Shown here piece after piece: positions 57,618 through 64,000 of a DNA stretch of 64,000 nucleotides. Below the pieces are notes generated by a model. It did no database searches. It saw nothing but the letters and a program-made list of their open reading frames with translations, and had not been told where the DNA came from. The position numbers and the translations under genes were made by a program. Source of the DNA: DATEPR01 sp036502345 (lineage in GTDB: Bacteria > Actinomycetota > Actinomycetes > Mycobacteriales > Pseudonocardiaceae); the NCBI GenBank assembly GCA_036502345.1, contig DASXYT010000422.1:1-64000 (forward strand), in the 5' to 3' direction. The stretch's first letter is position 1. Each line of letters opens with the position of its first letter.

Positions 57618-59663
57618 GTGTCCCAGCCGCCTCGCCCAGCCGTCGCCCCCGCCGCACGCGTGGTGGTCCCGGCAGGCACTACCGCCGGTACGGCGGTGCG
57701 CGAGGCCGGCCTGCCGGGCAAGGGACCGGATGCGATCGTCGTGGTCAGGGAGTCCGACGGCAGGCTGCGCGATCTCGCGTGGACCCCGGACGAGCAGGTC
57801 GAGGTCGTCGCGGTCGCCGCCGACACCGACGAGGGCCGCAGCGTCATCCGGCACTCCGCCGCGCACGTGCTCGCGCAGGCCGTGCAGCAGCAGTTCCCGG
57901 ACGCCAGGCTCGGCATCGGGCCGCCGGTGCGGGACGGCTTCTACTACGACTTCGACATCGACCACCACTTCACCCCGGACGACCTGCAGGCGCTGGAGAA
58001 GCGCATGAAGCAGATCATCAAGGGGTCCCAGCGGTTCTCCCGGCGCGTCGTCGACTCGATCGACGCGGCCAAGGAAGAACTCGCCAACGAGCCGTACAAG
58101 CTGGAACTGGTCGACATCAAGTCCTCCGACCCGACCGTGGACACCTCCGAGGTGATGGAGGTGGACGGCTCCGCGTCGGGCGAGCTGACCATGTACGACA
58201 ACCTCGATCCGCGCTCCGGCGACCGGGTCTGGTTCGACCTGTGCCGTGGCCCGCACGTGCCCACCACCAAGCACATTCCGGCGTTCAAGCTGACCAGGGT
58301 CGCCGCCGCGTACTGGCGGGGCAACGAGCACAACCCGCAGTTGCAGCGCATCTACGGCACCGCGTGGGAGTCGCAGGAGGCGATGGACGCGCACCTCGCG
58401 CTGCTGGCCGAGGCGGAGCGCCGCGACCACCGCAAGCTGGGTGCCGAACTGGACCTGTTCAGCTTCCCCGAGGAGATCGGCTCCGGCCTGCCGGTGTTCC
58501 ACCCCAAGGGCGGCATCATCCGGCGTGAGCTGGAGAACTACTCCCGGCGCAGGCACGAGGAGTCCGGCTACGAGTTCGTGAACACCCCGCACATCAGCAA
58601 GGAAGGGCTGTTCCACACCTCGGGCCACCTGCCCTACTACAAGGACACCATGTTCCCGCCGGTGTCCTTCGAGGGCGAGGACTACTACCTCAAGGCCATG
58701 AACTGCCCGATGCACAACCTGATCTTCCGGTCGCGCGGGCGGTCCTACCGGGAACTGCCGCTGCGGCTGTTCGAGTTCGGCACGGTGTACCGGTATGAGA
58801 AGTCCGGCGTGGTGCACGGGTTGACCAGGGTCCGCGGCCTGACCATGGACGACTCGCACATCTACTGCACCAAGGAGCAGATGCCGGGCGAACTGCGCTC
58901 GCTGCTGGCCTTCGTGCTGGACCTGCTGCGCGACTACGGCCTGTCCGACTTCTATCTGGAACTGTCCACCAGGGGCGACTCGGCGAAGTTCATCGGTGAG
59001 GACTGGGAGTGGGCGGAGGCCACCGAGACGCTGCGGCAGGCCGCCGAGGACTCCGGTCTGGAACTGGTCCCCGATCCCGGTGGCGCCGCGTTCTACGGAC
59101 CGAAGATCTCCGTGCAGGCCAAGGACGCGCTCGGCCGGACCTGGCAGATGTCCACCATTCAGCTGGACTTCAACCAGCCCAAGCGGTTCGAGTTGTCCTA
59201 CACCGCTTCGGACGGCTCCCGGCAGCAGCCGGTGATGATCCACCGTGCGCTGTTCGGCTCCATCGAGCGGTTCTTCGGCGTACTCACCGAGCACTACGCG
59301 GGCGCGTTCCCGGCGTGGCTGGCGCCGGTGCAGGTGGTCGGCATCCCGATCGCCGACGAGCACGTCGAGCACCTGCGCGGGGTGGCCGACGCGCTGCGCG
59401 CCAAGGGCATCCGGGTGGACGTGGACGCCAGCGACGACCGGATGCAGAAGAAGATCCGCAACCACACCACGCAGAAGGTGCCGTTCCTGCTGCTGGCCGG
59501 CGGCAGCGACGTCGAGTCCGGTGCCGTGTCGTTCCGGTTCCGGGACGGCAGCCAGGTGAACGGGGTGCCGGTGGCGCAGGCGGTGGACGCGATCGCGGCG
59601 TGGATCGAACGGCGCGAGAACGCATCGCCCAACGCGGAGACCTTCCAGCCGACGGCGGTCTGA
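57618..59663 (+). CDS. thrS: Threonyl-tRNA synthetase, 681 aa
   Basis: A class II synthetase charging tRNA-Thr. N-terminal TGS-like and editing domains (HSAAH at about 77-81 and the CRGPHVP segment of the second additional domain), then a catalytic core with the zinc-binding Cys in LKAMNCPMHN and motif 2 (FEFGTVYRYEKSGVVHGLTRVRGLTMDD), and a C-terminal anticodon-binding domain. Full length. GTG 57618 with AGGAG upstream. It starts the conserved thrS-HIT-PIM gene block. Confidence 0.97.
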   Translation: MSQPPRPAVAPAARVVVPAGTTAGTAVREAGLPGKGPDAIVVVRESDGRLRDLAWTPDEQVEVVAVAADTDEGRSVIRHSAAHVLAQAVQQQFPDARLGIGPPVRDGFYYDFDIDHHFTPDDLQALEKRMKQIIKGSQRFSRRVVDSIDAAKEELANEPYKLELVDIKSSDPTVDTSEVMEVDGSASGELTMYDNLDPRSGDRVWFDLCRGPHVPTTKHIPAFKLTRVAAAYWRGNEHNPQLQRIYGTAWESQEAMDAHLALLAEAERRDHRKLGAELDLFSFPEEIGSGLPVFHPKGGIIRRELENYSRRRHEESGYEFVNTPHISKEGLFHTSGHLPYYKDTMFPPVSFEGEDYYLKAMNCPMHNLIFRSRGRSYRELPLRLFEFGTVYRYEKSGVVHGLTRVRGLTMDDSHIYCTKEQMPGELRSLLAFVLDLLRDYGLSDFYLELSTRGDSAKFIGEDWEWAEATETLRQAAEDSGLELVPDPGGAAFYGPKISVQAKDALGRTWQMSTIQLDFNQPKRFELSYTASDGSRQQPVMIHRALFGSIERFFGVLTEHYAGAFPAWLAPVQVVGIPIADEHVEHLRGVADALRAKGIRVDVDASDDRMQKKIRNHTTQKVPFLLLAGGSDVESGAVSFRFRDGSQVNGVPVAQAVDAIAAWIERRENASPNAETFQPTAV

Positions 59664-59668
59664 CCAGG

Positions 59669-60217
59669 ATGGACGTTCCCGAGTTGGTCGGCCAGGACGG
59701 TGTCGGGGTCCCGGATGCGTTGCAGCGCCTGTGGACCCCGCACCGGATGGCCTACATCCGTGGCACTGGCAAGCCGTCCGGTACCGACCCGGCGGGCTGC
59801 CCGTTCGACCAACTCGTCGAACTGGACGACGCGGACGCGCTGATCCTGGCCAGGGGCAAGCTGGTGTACGCGGTGCTCAACCTGTACCCGTACAACCCGG
59901 GCCACCTGATGGTGGTGCCGTTCCGACACGTCGCCGACTACACCGACCTGACGCCTGCCGAGACGGTCGAGTTGGCCGAGTTCACCCAGCGGGCGATGAC
60001 GGTGATCCGGGGCGTGTCCGGCCCGCACGGGTTCAACATCGGCATGAACCAGGGCGTGGTGGCAGGCGCCGGCATCGCTGCCCACCTACACCAGCACGTG
60101 GTGCCCAGGTGGGGCGGCGACTCGAACTTCATGCCGGTCATCGGGCACACGAAGGTGCTACCGGAACTGCTCGGCGAGACGCAGGCACTACTGCACGAGG
60201 CGTGGGCCAAGGACTGA
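59669..60217 (+). CDS. HIT family nucleotide-binding protein, 182 aa
   Basis: A histidine-triad protein of the ApaH/AP4A phosphorylase-like group: NLYPYNPGHLMVVPFRHV and the triad HLHQHVVPRW. This is the homologue of the gene found between thrS and the PI-phosphate synthase in mycobacteria (Rv2613c, an AP4A phosphorylase). It starts 5 nt after thrS and probably shares its promoter. Confidence 0.94.
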   Translation: MDVPELVGQDGVGVPDALQRLWTPHRMAYIRGTGKPSGTDPAGCPFDQLVELDDADALILARGKLVYAVLNLYPYNPGHLMVVPFRHVADYTDLTPAETVELAEFTQRAMTVIRGVSGPHGFNIGMNQGVVAGAGIAAHLHQHVVPRWGGDSNFMPVIGHTKVLPELLGETQALLHEAWAKD

Positions 60218-60226
60218 GGAGACACC

Positions 60227-60257
60227 AACGGCGGCCGACATGATGTCGACCGCCGTT
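60227..60257. terminator. Long hairpin between HIT gene and yceI
   Basis: AACGGCGG (60227-60234) pairs with CCGCCGTT (60250-60257), and inside it CGACA pairs with TGTCG around TGA, with one mismatch between. The 13-bp stem lies between convergent genes and would end both transcripts. Confidence 0.75.
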
Positions 60258-60283
60258 CGGCTTGGTGAGTAAGGCCCGAGGAA

Positions 60284-60850
60284 TCAGGCCTCCGGCTGGT
60301 TGAGCACGGCCTCGATCTCGATGATGACCTCCAGCTTGTCGCTGACCACAGCGCCGCCGGTCTCCATCATCGGGTGGAAGCTCATGCCGAACTCGCTGCG
60401 CAGCACGGAGCCCTTGGCGGCCAGCGCGACGCGGGTGCCGCCGTACGGGTCCGGGCCGAAGCCGTTGAGCTCCAGGTTCAGGGTGATGGCCTTGGTGACG
60501 CCGTGCAGCGTCAGGTCGCCATCCAGCTTGTAGTCCTCGCCGTCCGCGCGGATGCCGGTGGAGGCGAAGGTGACCTCGGCGAACTTCTCGACGTCGAGGA
60601 AGTCGGCGCTGCGGATGTGACCGTCGCGCTGCTCGTTGTTGGTGTCGATGGACGTCGCGACGATCGTCGCGTTCACCGAGGACTCCAGCGGGGTCGCGCC
60701 GGTCACGATGGTGCCGGAGAACTCCCTGAAGTGGCCCCGCACCTTGCTGAGCATGAAGTGCCGAGCGGTGATCGAGATGTCCGAGTGGACCGTGTCGATG
60801 GACCAGGTCCCTGTCACGTATCCGGGAATGGCGATTGCTGGCGTGCTCAC
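60284..60850 (-). CDS. YceI family protein, 188 aa
   Basis: A lipocalin-like YceI protein: YVTGTWSIDTVHSDISITARHFMLSKVRGHF is the family start, followed by VNATIVATSIDTNNEQRDGHIRSADFLDVEKFAEVTFAST. Family members bind isoprenoid-type lipids or protect against acid/organic stress. No signal peptide. AAGGAGG precedes GTG 60850. It is divergent to a MarR gene and shares two operators with it, so it is probably the MarR target. Confidence 0.93.
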   Translation of the reverse strand: MSTPAIAIPGYVTGTWSIDTVHSDISITARHFMLSKVRGHFREFSGTIVTGATPLESSVNATIVATSIDTNNEQRDGHIRSADFLDVEKFAEVTFASTGIRADGEDYKLDGDLTLHGVTKAITLNLELNGFGPDPYGGTRVALAAKGSVLRSEFGMSFHPMMETGGAVVSDKLEVIIEIEAVLNQPEA

Positions 60851-60869
60851 TTGCCAAGCCTCCTTAAGG

Positions 60870-60930
60870 TTGAGCGTTCAACTACTACGGTAGCAACTTT
60901 TGATTGAGAGCTCAACCAGGACGGTACACT
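60870..60930. promoter_or_regulatory. Tandem MarR operators and leaderless marR promoter
   Basis: TTGAGCGTTCAA (60870-60881) and TTGAGAGCTCAA (60904-60915) are two copies of one palindrome type, 34 bp apart centre to centre. A TACACT -10 (60925-60930) lies 6 nt before the MarR ATG. The first copy lies just upstream of the YceI ribosome site. Binding would repress both genes. Confidence 0.75.
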
Positions 60931-60936
60931 CTGGCT

Positions 60937-61416
60937 ATGGGTGATGCTCGCTGGCTCTCGACGGAACAGCAGCGCGTGTGGCGCAACTACATGGCCGCGA
61001 CGCGGATGGTGGAGAGCGAGATCGAGCGGCAGCTACAACGTGACTCAGGGATGCCGACCACGTACTACGAGATCATGGTATCCCTGTCCGAGGCGCCCGA
61101 CCGCACTCTGCGGATGAGCGAACTCGCCGACCGCAGCCGGTTCTCCCGCAGCCGCCTCTCGCACGCGGTGGCGCGGATGGAGCGCGCGGGCTGGGTCGAG
61201 CGGCGGGACTGCCCGTCGGACAAGCGCGGCGCGTTCGCGGTGCTCACCGAGAAGGGCTTCGACACACTGGTCGCCGCGGCGCCCGGGCATGTCGAGCAGG
61301 TCCGGTCAGCGCTGTTCGACGTGCTCACCGAGGAGCAGGTGGACCAGCTTGGTGAGATCTGCGCCACGGTTCGCAAGGCCGGCCCGGACCCGTTCGGGCC
61401 TGGTTGGGCAGGCTGA
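60937..61416 (+). CDS. MarR family regulator, 159 aa
   Basis: A winged-helix regulator: dimerisation helix VWRNYMAATRMVESEIERQL, recognition SELADRSRFSRSRLSHAVARMERAGWVERR and wing DCPSDKRGAFAVLTEKG. The ATG at 60937 follows a TACACT -10 at 6 nt, so the mRNA is leaderless. It probably represses itself and the divergent yceI gene, sensing an unknown (perhaps phenolic or lipophilic) ligand. Confidence 0.93.
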   Translation: MGDARWLSTEQQRVWRNYMAATRMVESEIERQLQRDSGMPTTYYEIMVSLSEAPDRTLRMSELADRSRFSRSRLSHAVARMERAGWVERRDCPSDKRGAFAVLTEKGFDTLVAAAPGHVEQVRSALFDVLTEEQVDQLGEICATVRKAGPDPFGPGWAG

Positions 61417-61536
61417 GGGGCCACCGCGGGGCGCGACCGTGACCGTGTCGTCGTCCGTTCGGGCGACCGGTGCCGATACGGGCCGATACGCTGCCGAAGC
61501 CAGCCGACCCCGACACCAGGTGTAGCCGACAGCGCC

Positions 61537-62166
61537 ATGCTCAATATCCTCGCCCGCGCCTCCGTCTCCCGCGTGACCGATCCGGTCGGCGCGTGGCTGG
61601 TCCGAGCCGGTCTCACCCCCAATGCGATGACCGTCATCGGCACCGTCGGCGCGTCCGTCTGCGCTCTGGTGTTCTTCCCGCTCGACCACCTGTTCGTCGG
61701 TAGCTTCCTGGTCACCATCTTCGTGCTGTTCGACCTGCTGGACGGCTCGATGGCACGCACGTCGGGCCAGGTCACCCGCTTCGGCACGGTGCTGGACGCC
61801 AGTTGCGACCGGATCGTCGACGGCATCCTGTTCGGCTCCATCGCCTGGTGGGCGCTGGTGGTCGCACACGACCGGTTGGCCGGGGCAGCGGCGCTGGTCA
61901 GCCTGGTCGCCGCGCAGGTCATCTCGTACATCAAGGCACGCGCCGAAGCCGCAGGCCTGAAGGGCGACGGCGGCCTGGTGGAGCGGGCGGAGCGGTTCAT
62001 CATCGCGCTGGTCGGCACCGGTGTGCACGGCCTCGGCGTGCCCTACATCGCGACCATCGCGCTGCTGCTGCTCGCCGTGCTGGCCGTGATCACCGTGGCC
62101 CAGCGGCTGATCTCCGTGTACCGCTCGGCACAGGCCCTGGACGCGGGGGAGACGGCACCACAGTGA
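61537..62166 (+). CDS. pgsA: Phosphatidylinositol phosphate synthase (CDP-alcohol phosphatidyltransferase), 209 aa
   Basis: An integral membrane enzyme joining CDP-diacylglycerol and inositol 1-phosphate. The CDP-OH-P signature is complete: Asp66, Asp69-Gly70, Ala73-Arg74, Gly83, Asp87 and Asp91. Five to six transmembrane helices follow. Position beside PatA and PimA identifies it as the PI-phosphate synthase of the mannoside pathway. It is separated from thrS-HIT by the inserted yceI-marR pair, and 120 nt after marR. Confidence 0.94.
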   Translation: MLNILARASVSRVTDPVGAWLVRAGLTPNAMTVIGTVGASVCALVFFPLDHLFVGSFLVTIFVLFDLLDGSMARTSGQVTRFGTVLDASCDRIVDGILFGSIAWWALVVAHDRLAGAAALVSLVAAQVISYIKARAEAAGLKGDGGLVERAERFIIALVGTGVHGLGVPYIATIALLLLAVLAVITVAQRLISVYRSAQALDAGETAPQ

Positions 62167-63083
62167 GCGATCTCGGCGGCCGACTGGCCGATCTCGGCTA
62201 CGGCGTCGGCTGGCGGGCGGTCCGCAGGCTGCCTGCCGACTTCGCCGCCGGGCTGTTCCGCCTCGGTGCCGACCGGGCCGCCAAGAGCGCGGGGCCCGGG
62301 GTCCGGCAGTTGCGGGCCAACCTGGCCAGGGTGGTGCCCAGGGCCGGTGACGACGAACTGGACGAGCTGGTCAGGGAAGGTGTCCGGTCCTACGCCAGGT
62401 ACTGGTGCGAGGCGTTCCGGCTGCCGTCGATGGACCTGGACGTCCTGTACAAGCGGGTCGACCCGAACATGGCGGGCCAGGAGTACCTGGACGCGGCGCT
62501 GGCCGAGGGCAACGGCGCCGTCGTCGCGCTGCCGCACACCGCCAACGTGGACATTCCCGGCGTGTGGGCCGTGCGTCGATACGGCGGCTTCACAACGGTG
62601 GCCGAGCGGTTGCGGCCCGAGTCGCTCTACCGGCGGTTCCTGGCCTACCGGGAATCGCTCGGCTTCGAGATCCTGCCGCTGACCGGCGGTGAACGCCATC
62701 CGTTCGTGGTGCTGTCCCAGCGGCTGCGCGCGAACAAGGTGGTCTGCCTGGTCAGCGACCGTGACCTGAGCTCGACCGGCCTGCCGGTCACGTTCTTCGG
62801 CGAGCAGACCAAGATGCCGGCCGGTCCCGCCCTGCTGGCCGCACGCACCGGGGCCGCGCTGCTCCCGTTGGGTGGCTGGTTCACCGATGACGGCTGGGGC
62901 TACCGCATCCACCCGCCGATCAAGGTGGCCGGCAAGGCAGCCGTCGGCGCGGCCACCCAGGCGATGGCCGACGTGTTCGCGGGTGACATCGCCGCCCAGC
63001 CCGCCGACTGGCACATGATGCAGAAGCTGTGGCTGTCCGATCTGGACGAGCCTGCCGAACCCACGGCCCAGGAGACGTCGTGA
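62163..63083 (+). CDS. patA: Phosphatidylinositol mannoside acyltransferase (PatA), 306 aa
   Basis: A LpxL/HtrB-type acyltransferase that adds a fatty acid to PIM1/PIM2 mannose at the inner leaflet. The HxxxxD motif is HTANVD (His125, Asp130). Later segments FTTVAERLRPESLYRRFLAYRESLGFEILPL and CLVSDRDLSSTGLPVTFFGEQTKMPAGPALLAARTGAALLPL are typical. GTG overlaps the pgsA stop (GTGA) and its own stop overlaps pimA. Confidence 0.94.
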   Translation: MSDLGGRLADLGYGVGWRAVRRLPADFAAGLFRLGADRAAKSAGPGVRQLRANLARVVPRAGDDELDELVREGVRSYARYWCEAFRLPSMDLDVLYKRVDPNMAGQEYLDAALAEGNGAVVALPHTANVDIPGVWAVRRYGGFTTVAERLRPESLYRRFLAYRESLGFEILPLTGGERHPFVVLSQRLRANKVVCLVSDRDLSSTGLPVTFFGEQTKMPAGPALLAARTGAALLPLGGWFTDDGWGYRIHPPIKVAGKAAVGAATQAMADVFAGDIAAQPADWHMMQKLWLSDLDEPAEPTAQETS

Positions 63084-64000
63084 GGGTCGGCATCGTCTGC
63101 CCCTACTCGCTCGACGTGCCTGGCGGCGTCCAGTCGCACGTGATGGACCTGGCGCGGGCGCTGCACCGGCTCGGTCACGAGGTGGACGTGCTCGCCCCGG
63201 CCGACGAGGACAGCCCGGTGCCGGACTTCGTGACGCCGGCCGGCCGGGCGCTGGGCATCCCGTACAACGGCTCGGTGGCCAGGCTGTCGTTCGGCCCGAG
63301 GTCGTACGCGAAGGCCCGCAGGTGGATCCGGGACCACGACTTCGACGTCCTGCACCTGCATGAGCCGACCGCGCCGAGCCTGGCCATGCTGGCCCTGATG
63401 GAGGCCGACGGCCCTATCGTGGCCACGTTCCACACGTCGACCACCAGGTCCCGCGCGCTGACCGCGTTCCAGCCGTTCCTGCAGCCGTTCCTGGAGAAGA
63501 TCACCGCACGGATCGCGGTGTCCGCGCTGGCCAGGCGGGTGCAGGTGCAGCACCTCGGCGGCGATGCCGTGGAGATCCCGAACGGTGTCGACGTCGGCTT
63601 CTACTCCGGCGCCGAGCCGCTGCCCGGCTTCCCGAACGGCGCCACGGTCGGGTTCGTCGGCCGGTTCACCGAGCCGCGCAAGGGCATGGCGGTGCTGCTC
63701 GGCGCACTGCGTCGGCTGGCACCGGAACTGCCCGACCTGAAGCTGCTCGTGGTCGGTCGCGGTGACCAGGACGTGTTGCGACAGCAAGCAGGTCCGTTGC
63801 TGGCCGACCGGCTGGTGCTGCTCGGCATGGCCGATGACCTGACCAAGGCGCGGGCGCTGCGCAGCATGGACGTCTACTGCGCGCCGAACACCGGCGGCGA
63901 GAGCTTCGGGATGATCCTCACCGAGGCGATGGCCGCCGGCACACCGGTCGTGGCCAGCGACATCAACGCGTTCCGTAGGGTGCTGGACGACGGCAAGGCC
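63080..64000 (+). CDS. pimA: Phosphatidylinositol alpha-mannosyltransferase PimA (partial)
   Basis: A GT4 glycosyltransferase that transfers the first mannose from GDP-Man to phosphatidylinositol. It starts MRVGIVCPYSLDVPGGVQSHVMDLARAL, with the glycine-rich loop, LHLHEPTAPSL, the GFVGRFTEPRKGM strand and the GESFGMILTEAMAAG E-x7-E nucleotide-binding motif. The gene continues beyond the window; about 307 codons are seen of roughly 375. GTG overlaps the patA stop. Confidence 0.95.
   Translation, partial: MRVGIVCPYSLDVPGGVQSHVMDLARALHRLGHEVDVLAPADEDSPVPDFVTPAGRALGIPYNGSVARLSFGPRSYAKARRWIRDHDFDVLHLHEPTAPSLAMLALMEADGPIVATFHTSTTRSRALTAFQPFLQPFLEKITARIAVSALARRVQVQHLGGDAVEIPNGVDVGFYSGAEPLPGFPNGATVGFVGRFTEPRKGMAVLLGALRRLAPELPDLKLLVVGRGDQDVLRQQAGPLLADRLVLLGMADDLTKARALRSMDVYCAPNTGGESFGMILTEAMAAGTPVVASDINAFRRVLDDGKA

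Overview
This 64 kb window is high-GC actinobacterial chromosome, most likely from Pseudonocardiaceae or a near relative. Three things point there: the thrS, HIT protein, PI-phosphate synthase, PatA, PimA order typical of mycolata and Pseudonocardiales; DUF397 / XRE-DUF5753, DUF574 and DUF6191 family genes; and frequent GTG starts, GTGA/ATGA overlaps and leaderless promoters. I see no rRNA, tRNA, CRISPR array, insertion sequence or prophage. The assignment rests on gene content read by eye.

Layout. 1-7.7 kb: end of a lipase-like gene, an alpha/beta hydrolase with a TetR regulator, a flavin split-barrel protein, three SAM methyltransferases, a NYN-domain protein, a MarR regulator with a textbook operator, a P450 and a DUF2277 protein. 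7.7-14.7 kb: an aerobic benzoyl-CoA (box) catabolic cluster (HxlR regulator, boxC, boxB, benzoate-CoA ligase-like enzyme, amidohydrolase, PaaX-type regulator) without boxA. 14.7-17.3 kb: a DUF574 methyltransferase coupled to a 48-residue zinc-ribbon protein, then a DUF397 / XRE-DUF5753 pair. 17.4-20 kb: a RidA-family gene, about 0.7 kb of 21-bp tandem repeats, and a clpP1-clpP2 pair. 20-31.8 kb: mixed metabolism (acyltransferase, F420-type oxidoreductase, cysteine desulfurase-like enzyme, secreted GH30 glycosidase with ricin domain, FAD monooxygenase, lipoprotein, XdhC-like protein, IPP isomerase, GlxA-type regulator). 31.9-34.8 kb: a GH13 glucosidase coupled to a SixA-type phosphatase, and a SCO6745-like protein.

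34.9-39.9 kb is the least conventional part. A PP2C phosphatase lies divergent to a one-chain DNA methyltransferase with an HTH front and an HsdS-like tail and no nuclease. A soluble Ser/Thr kinase follows, then a reductase-less nitric oxide synthase. 39.9-49.6 kb holds a ROK repressor with its operator and a six-gene sugar operon (family-5 lipoprotein, two permeases, two ATPases, GH4 glycosidase, BadF/GlcNAc-type kinase). 49.6-57.5 kb: a DUF3516 RNA helicase, a PAS-GGDEF-EAL protein with degenerate active sites, a membrane beta-propeller protein and an S1C protease. 57.6-64 kb: thrS, HIT protein, PI-phosphate synthase, PatA and the start of pimA, interrupted by a divergent yceI-marR pair with tandem operators.

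A recurring regulatory design is visible: divergent pairs whose -10 or -35 boxes sit inside palindromes and whose start codon lies 6-8 nt after the -10, giving leaderless mRNAs (MarR/methyltransferase, boxC, PP2C/methyltransferase, yceI/marR).
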